A stretch of DNA of 59,022 nt from Phycisphaeraceae bacterium (GTDB taxonomy: Bacteria; Planctomycetota; Phycisphaerae; Phycisphaerales; Phycisphaeraceae), in contig JAFIFY010000029.1 of the NCBI GenBank assembly GCA_020831765.1, positions 1-59,022 on the forward strand, in the 5' to 3' direction. The position numbers and the translations under genes are program-made. The notes below the pieces were generated by a model, which saw nothing but the letters and a program-made list of their open reading frames with translations, was not told where the DNA came from and made no database searches. Positions 55,555 to 59,022 of this stretch are shown here, in pieces; position 1 is the stretch's first letter; each line of letters starts with the position of its first letter.

Positions 55555-56384
55555 ATCGAGAGGTCACAACAGCCCGTCGCCGGCAGCCGCGCACGCCCGG
55601 CTATGTCGAGCTTTCGCGCCGGCCTTGGCATGTGCTGATGTTCATCCTGCCGCTGGTCGTGGCGTATGAGATCGCGCTGCCGCTCTTGCGCCGCCATCAC
55701 GAGGTGCCGGCGACAATCGATATTCACTCCAGGCGGTTGGTCTACACGTTCTTTGATTACATCGGCCTCAGCCCCAGCCACTTGCCGCTACTGTTGATTC
55801 CGGTGATTTTCATCGTCTGGCATCTGGTTCGAGGCGATTCCTGGCGGGTCAAGCCCTCGCTTTATGGTTTGATGCTTCTTGAGACCATCTGTTGGACATT
55901 GCCGCTCCTGGTTCTGGGGCTGACGTGGTTCGCCGTGGTGGGTCTTCCGGCGGGCGAGCCGGCGTCGCCCACGGCGCTGCTCTGGGCCGCGCCGTGGGGA
56001 TTGCTGGATGCATCTTCCTCAACGACGGTGAGTGTGAACTGGGCACTGGGGGCGACCCTGGCGATCGGGGCCGGGCTTTACGAGGAACTGATGTTCCGAC
56101 TCGGGTGCCTCACGCTGGTTCATTTTCTGGCCGCCGATTGTCTGAAGCTGTCGGCGGGCTGGGCGTTTGCCCTGGCCGTCGGAGTCAGTTCGGTGTTGTT
56201 TGCGCTTTATCACTTCTCGCCGACAAATCCGTTCTCGTGGCCGGCGTTCGGCTTTTACTTCGTGGCGGGTCTGTACCTCGGCGTGGTCTTTGCGCTTCGG
56301 GGGTTTGGAATTGTGGCCATGACTCATGCCCTTTACGACATCGCCTATGTGGGTATTGCCTGGTCGGCAGCTCCGTCGGCGTGA
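55551..56384 (+). CDS. CPBP-family intramembrane metalloprotease
   Basis: 277-aa protein with about seven membrane helices. Metal-binding and catalytic motifs are present: YEELMFR (EExxxR), FALYHF and MTHALYD. Such Rce1/CPBP proteins cleave within membranes; the substrate is unknown. The ATG overlaps the apt stop, which fixes the start and suggests translational coupling, though a functional link to purine salvage is not obvious. Confidence 0.88.
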   Translation: MNREVTTARRRQPRTPGYVELSRRPWHVLMFILPLVVAYEIALPLLRRHHEVPATIDIHSRRLVYTFFDYIGLSPSHLPLLLIPVIFIVWHLVRGDSWRVKPSLYGLMLLETICWTLPLLVLGLTWFAVVGLPAGEPASPTALLWAAPWGLLDASSSTTVSVNWALGATLAIGAGLYEELMFRLGCLTLVHFLAADCLKLSAGWAFALAVGVSSVLFALYHFSPTNPFSWPAFGFYFVAGLYLGVVFALRGFGIVAMTHALYDIAYVGIAWSAAPSA

Positions 56385-56574
56385 TATGCCGCTGCAACTC
56401 GATGGGCTGATCGATAAGCGTCGGCTTCGGCGAGCCGCCTTGGGGGCAGGTCGGTTTCACCGATTATTGGGTTTAAGAAGTGCTCGTCGCGGCGGCAACA
56501 GGTTGGCGGATCCGGATTTTTGACTGTCGCCTGAGATGCCCCTACCGTCGAGGGTCTCTTTGAGGTCCGGTTCA

Positions 56575-58017
56575 ATGACCAATCATCCCAGCCCCGCTAC
56601 TCTGGCCCAGTTACGCAGTACCGGATATCGATATCGATCGGTCAAGCAGGAACTGCGGGAGAATCTGATCGCCCGACTTCGAGCCGGCGATGAGATTTTC
56701 CCCGGGGTGTTGGGATATCGCGAAACCGTCCTGCCGCAGGTGATCCACGCGATCCTTTCGAGACACGACATGCTTTTTCTGGGTCTGCGCGGCCAGGCGA
56801 AGACACGCATGCTGAGAATGCTGCCCCAGTTCCTGGATGAATGGATACCGGTGCTCGCCGATGCCGAGATTCCCGACGATCCGCTCCATCCGGTGACGAC
56901 GCTGGGCCGGCGTTCGGTCGCCGAGAAGGGGGATGATGCTCCGTTGCGCTGGATGCATCGCGATGAGCGGTATCACGAAAAGCTTGCCACGCCGGATGTG
57001 ACCATCGCCGATCTGATCGGTGAGGTTGATATCGTCAAGTACGCCGAGGGCCGATACCTTGCCGATGAATCGACGATGCACTTCGGCCTGATCCCCAGAA
57101 CCAACCGAGGCATCTTCGCGATCAACGAGCTGCCCGATCTTGCCCCGCGGATTCAGGTCGGGCTGTTCAATGTTCTGGAAGAGCGGGATATTCAGATTCG
57201 TGGCTATCCCATTCGCCTGAGCCTGGATGTCTGCCTGGCGTTCAGCGCCAATCCCGAGGATTACACCAACCGGGGCCGGATCGTCACCCCGCTGAAGGAT
57301 CGCATCGGCAGCGTCATCCGCACCCACTACCCCCAGACCACCGAAGAGGCCATGGCCGTCACCAGCCTCAACGCATGGGTGCAGCGCCAAGCGGCCGAAG
57401 GCGGCGATCCGACACCGGATGTCATCGTTCCCGAGTTCATGCACCGCATCATCGAGACGGCGGTCGCCCGGGCCAGGAGCAGCACACACATCAACCAGTC
57501 TTCCGGCGTCAGCGTTCGTGCATCGGTCGCCTGTCTGGAGAACATGGTGTCAAGCGCTGAACGCCGAGGCATTCTTGCCGGGGAGAAGTCGGTGGTGCCG
57601 CGGATGTGCGATCTGGCGCATCTTGTGGCATCGACGCGCGGCAAGATCGAACTGATGATGGCCGAGGATGGTTCGGCCGGGGAGGACCGGGTCGTGCTGA
57701 GCCTGATCGGCGAGGCGGTCAAGGATGTCTTCAACCATTACGCCCAGGTCGAGGAGTTTGAAGCGATCATCGAGACGTTCGAGGATGGGCTGACTCTGGT
57801 GATCAACGATCAGTCGCCGGCCGGCGAGATCATCGAGAACGCGAAACTGGTCAAGGGCCTGAAAGATGCGGCCGTCGAGATGGCCCAGCGTATGGAGCTT
57901 GATCCGAAGAATCCCCAGATGCTGGCATGTGCGGTGGAGTTCATTCTCGAGGGGTTGTTCGTCAACAATCGTTTGAGCAAGAAGGAAACGTCCCACGGAA
58001 TCGGGTATCGGCGGTGA
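56575..58017 (+). CDS. MoxR/ChlI-like AAA+ ATPase
   Basis: 480-aa ATPase resembling the magnesium chelatase ChlI subunit. The P-loop reads GLRGQAKT, with Ala in place of the usual Gly before the Lys. Walker B and the pre-sensor region are in RGIFAINELPDLAPRIQVGL and LAFSANPEDYTNRGRIVTP. A C-terminal helical domain follows. No von Willebrand A-domain partner is adjacent, as it often is in MoxR operons. The ATG at 56575 is chosen over one at 56536 by GAGG spacing. It ends near a convergent terminator. Confidence 0.85.
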   Translation: MTNHPSPATLAQLRSTGYRYRSVKQELRENLIARLRAGDEIFPGVLGYRETVLPQVIHAILSRHDMLFLGLRGQAKTRMLRMLPQFLDEWIPVLADAEIPDDPLHPVTTLGRRSVAEKGDDAPLRWMHRDERYHEKLATPDVTIADLIGEVDIVKYAEGRYLADESTMHFGLIPRTNRGIFAINELPDLAPRIQVGLFNVLEERDIQIRGYPIRLSLDVCLAFSANPEDYTNRGRIVTPLKDRIGSVIRTHYPQTTEEAMAVTSLNAWVQRQAAEGGDPTPDVIVPEFMHRIIETAVARARSSTHINQSSGVSVRASVACLENMVSSAERRGILAGEKSVVPRMCDLAHLVASTRGKIELMMAEDGSAGEDRVVLSLIGEAVKDVFNHYAQVEEFEAIIETFEDGLTLVINDQSPAGEIIENAKLVKGLKDAAVEMAQRMELDPKNPQMLACAVEFILEGLFVNNRLSKKETSHGIGYRR

Positions 58018-58046
58018 ATTGGACCACTTGGGCTCTTCCACGAAAA

Positions 58047-58077
58047 CAGCAGGCCGCGCGACTTGCACGGCCTGCTG
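58047..58077 (-). terminator. Rho-independent terminator of the lipoprotein gene
   Basis: Perfect 10-bp stem CAGCAGGCCG/CGGCCTGCTG (58047-58056 and 58068-58077) with an 11-nt loop. On the minus strand it is followed by TTTT (58043-58046). It ends the lipoprotein gene at 58123-58383 and may also act on the ATPase mRNA from the other side. Confidence 0.75.
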
Positions 58078-58122
58078 GTGGTTCGGTACCCGAATCGCGC
58101 GACTTTCTCGCGCGGGTTGGCA

Positions 58123-58383
58123 CTAATCGTTGATGCGTTCGCGGATGTCCTCAGCGCCGTCGCGAATGGCCTCCTCGGCGTCCTCAGCGGCATCACGAGC
58201 CCTCTCGGCGGCCTCCTCGGCTGTATCGCGGGCTTTTTCCGCGGCCTCCCGGGCGGCTTCCTCGGTCTTTTCGGCCGCGTCCTCGGGCGTGGTATTGTCG
58301 TTGCCGCAACCCGTGGTCATGCCCAGGGCAAACACCAGGCAGCCCACGGCCGCCACGAATCCAAAACGAGCTAAGAAGTTCAT
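58123..58383 (-). CDS. Lipoprotein made of 11-residue LEA-like repeats
   Basis: 86-aa protein. The signal segment ends in MTTGC (Cys26), and the linker NDNTTPED leads to four 11-residue units starting at Ala36: AAEKTEEAARE, AAEKARDTAEE, AAERARDAAED, AEEAIRDGAED. The 11-mer period is typical of LEA (late-embryogenesis-abundant) and apolipoprotein-like amphipathic helices. The role is unknown but may be envelope-bound and protective. I chose the ATG at 58383 with GGAG 8 bp upstream; an ATG 15 codons earlier lacks one. Confidence 0.75.
   Translation of the reverse strand: MNFLARFGFVAAVGCLVFALGMTTGCGNDNTTPEDAAEKTEEAAREAAEKARDTAEEAAERARDAAEDAEEAIRDGAEDIRERIND
58147..58278 (-). repeat. Four 33-bp coding repeats
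   Basis: Imperfect tandem repeats within the lipoprotein gene encode the four 11-residue units. The DNA is dominated by GCC and GAG-type codons (read here as ggcctcct-like on the plus strand), and could expand or contract by slippage. Confidence 0.7.
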
Positions 58384-58712
58384 CGTGTTGACTCCATCAC
58401 CGGATCGTCGAGCCCAGTTCCGATGCACATGCCCGGTGGGTACTCGACGTGTTTCTCTCTTTTTGTTGTATACGACCGGTCAGGCAAGATCAAACCACAA
58501 GAAACGATATAATGATCTGGATATACAGAAATGCGCCCCTGCCCGCTTGATCTCGGGCACTGGGTGATCCAGATTCAGCCTTGCGCGCCGCTCACCATTT
58601 TGTCCCGTCGAATTTGTAGCATCAGCGCCCAACCGGCGGTCTGATGGTTGATCGGGTCGGCTCGGGCGTCGGGCACGCTCCGAAGCATGTTTGAAAGTGA
58701 AAGGGCATGTTG
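58384..58712. other. 329-bp intergenic region between two lipoprotein genes
   Basis: The region is divergent-promoter space. On the minus strand, TTGATC (58488-58493) and TATACA (58467-58472) with a 15-bp spacer could drive the repeat lipoprotein. On the plus strand, a perfect TATAAT (58508-58513) has no good -35 partner. The rest shows no gene. Confidence 0.35.
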
Positions 58713-59022
58713 ATGCGAGGTTTTGCGCGTGTACCGGGGACGATTGACTCCAGTCTCGGTCTTCGTCTGATGGCAGCGAGCGACGGTCCGTGGTGGTCTG
58801 CGCTGGCGGCGCGGCTGCCGCTGGCGGCGTTGCTCATCTTGGTCACCGCCGCCCTGGCGTTTATTGCCGGATGCTCGGAACATGGTTCCAGCGCCGGTGA
58901 GGTCAAAGATATCGGGACGGGCGACCGGATCATGATCGACGGCGATTTTCAGGATTGGGCCGGTCAGCCCAACATCGTCGCCGATGAGCACTTCCTCTAC
59001 ATTCTTCTGGACCTGGGTTATC
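58713..59022 (+). CDS. Partial putative lipoprotein with an IDGDFxDW-type domain
   Basis: Coding region running off the right edge of the window (103 codons seen). A basic N-terminus and hydrophobic segment end in AFIAGC (lipobox), followed by a short linker and then IMIDGDFQDW, the start of a carbohydrate-binding, DOMON-like beta-sandwich as in the DUF1083/CBM9 group of planctomycetes. The ATG at 58713 is chosen because AAAGGG lies 7 bp upstream; an ATG six bp earlier is too close. Function is open because the C-terminal part lies outside the window. Confidence 0.6.
   Translation, partial: MRGFARVPGTIDSSLGLRLMAASDGPWWSALAARLPLAALLILVTAALAFIAGCSEHGSSAGEVKDIGTGDRIMIDGDFQDWAGQPNIVADEHFLYILLDLGY

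Overview
The window is a G+C-rich bacterial chromosome segment with dense, mostly housekeeping gene content. It suggests a Gram-negative-type planctomycete, perhaps of the Phycisphaerae; this is inferred from gene content, not from a marker gene. The grounds are outer-membrane assembly genes (BamD-like, LptE-like and a giant LptC/OstA-like protein), many short lipoproteins, a pseudopilin of the kind planctomycetes carry in numbers, an amidase-like family and a metal permease fused to a DtxR domain. No rRNA gene or CRISPR array was seen.

Layout. Positions 1-1346 are the edge of an integrated element: a tyrosine recombinase gene runs into the 3' half of an oppositely oriented tRNA-Lys gene. A penicillin-acylase-type hydrolase follows (1544-4039). 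From 12135 down to about 4079 runs a leftward array, much of it with ATGA or TTGA overlaps: TroA-like metal-binding lipoprotein, ABC ATPase, two permeases that each end in a DtxR/MntR-like regulator, ScpB, a lipoprotein, a YpdA-like flavoprotein and an RNA methyltransferase. A free-standing MntR-like repressor is divergent from it (12230), and the shared intergenic region holds back-to-back promoters and a palindromic candidate operator.

Positions 13-28 kb carry a pseudopilin, alanine dehydrogenase, SAM hydroxide adenosyltransferase, a GH94 phosphorylase, the giant LptC/OstA-like protein, the agmatine-to-putrescine pair aguB-aguA, a protein that looks like a radical SAM/SPASM enzyme without its cysteines, and metK. 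Positions 27.5-40.6 kb are a rightward core block: ptsI, RNase E/G, dxr, rseP, pgl, a bamD-like gene, an lptE-like gene and ftsH. It combines envelope assembly, envelope proteolysis and RNA turnover.

Positions 40.7-54 kb are mixed: small lipoproteins, a degenerate peptidoglycan-amidase-like protein, holA, a duplicated PTPS protein, an ACT-domain protein, a FlgM-like anti-sigma factor, a XylR-type regulator, acylphosphatase, YebC, a secreted protein with a CX4CH motif, a receiver-only response regulator and an aldo/keto reductase. Positions 54-59 kb end with apt, a CPBP protease, a MoxR/ChlI-like AAA+ ATPase, a lipoprotein made of 11-residue repeats and the start of a further lipoprotein.

The points most worth a second look are the two permease-DtxR fusions next to a stand-alone repressor, and three apparently catalytically dead enzyme folds: radical SAM/SPASM at 24309, amidase_2 at 41199 and the N-terminal PTPS domain at 44297.
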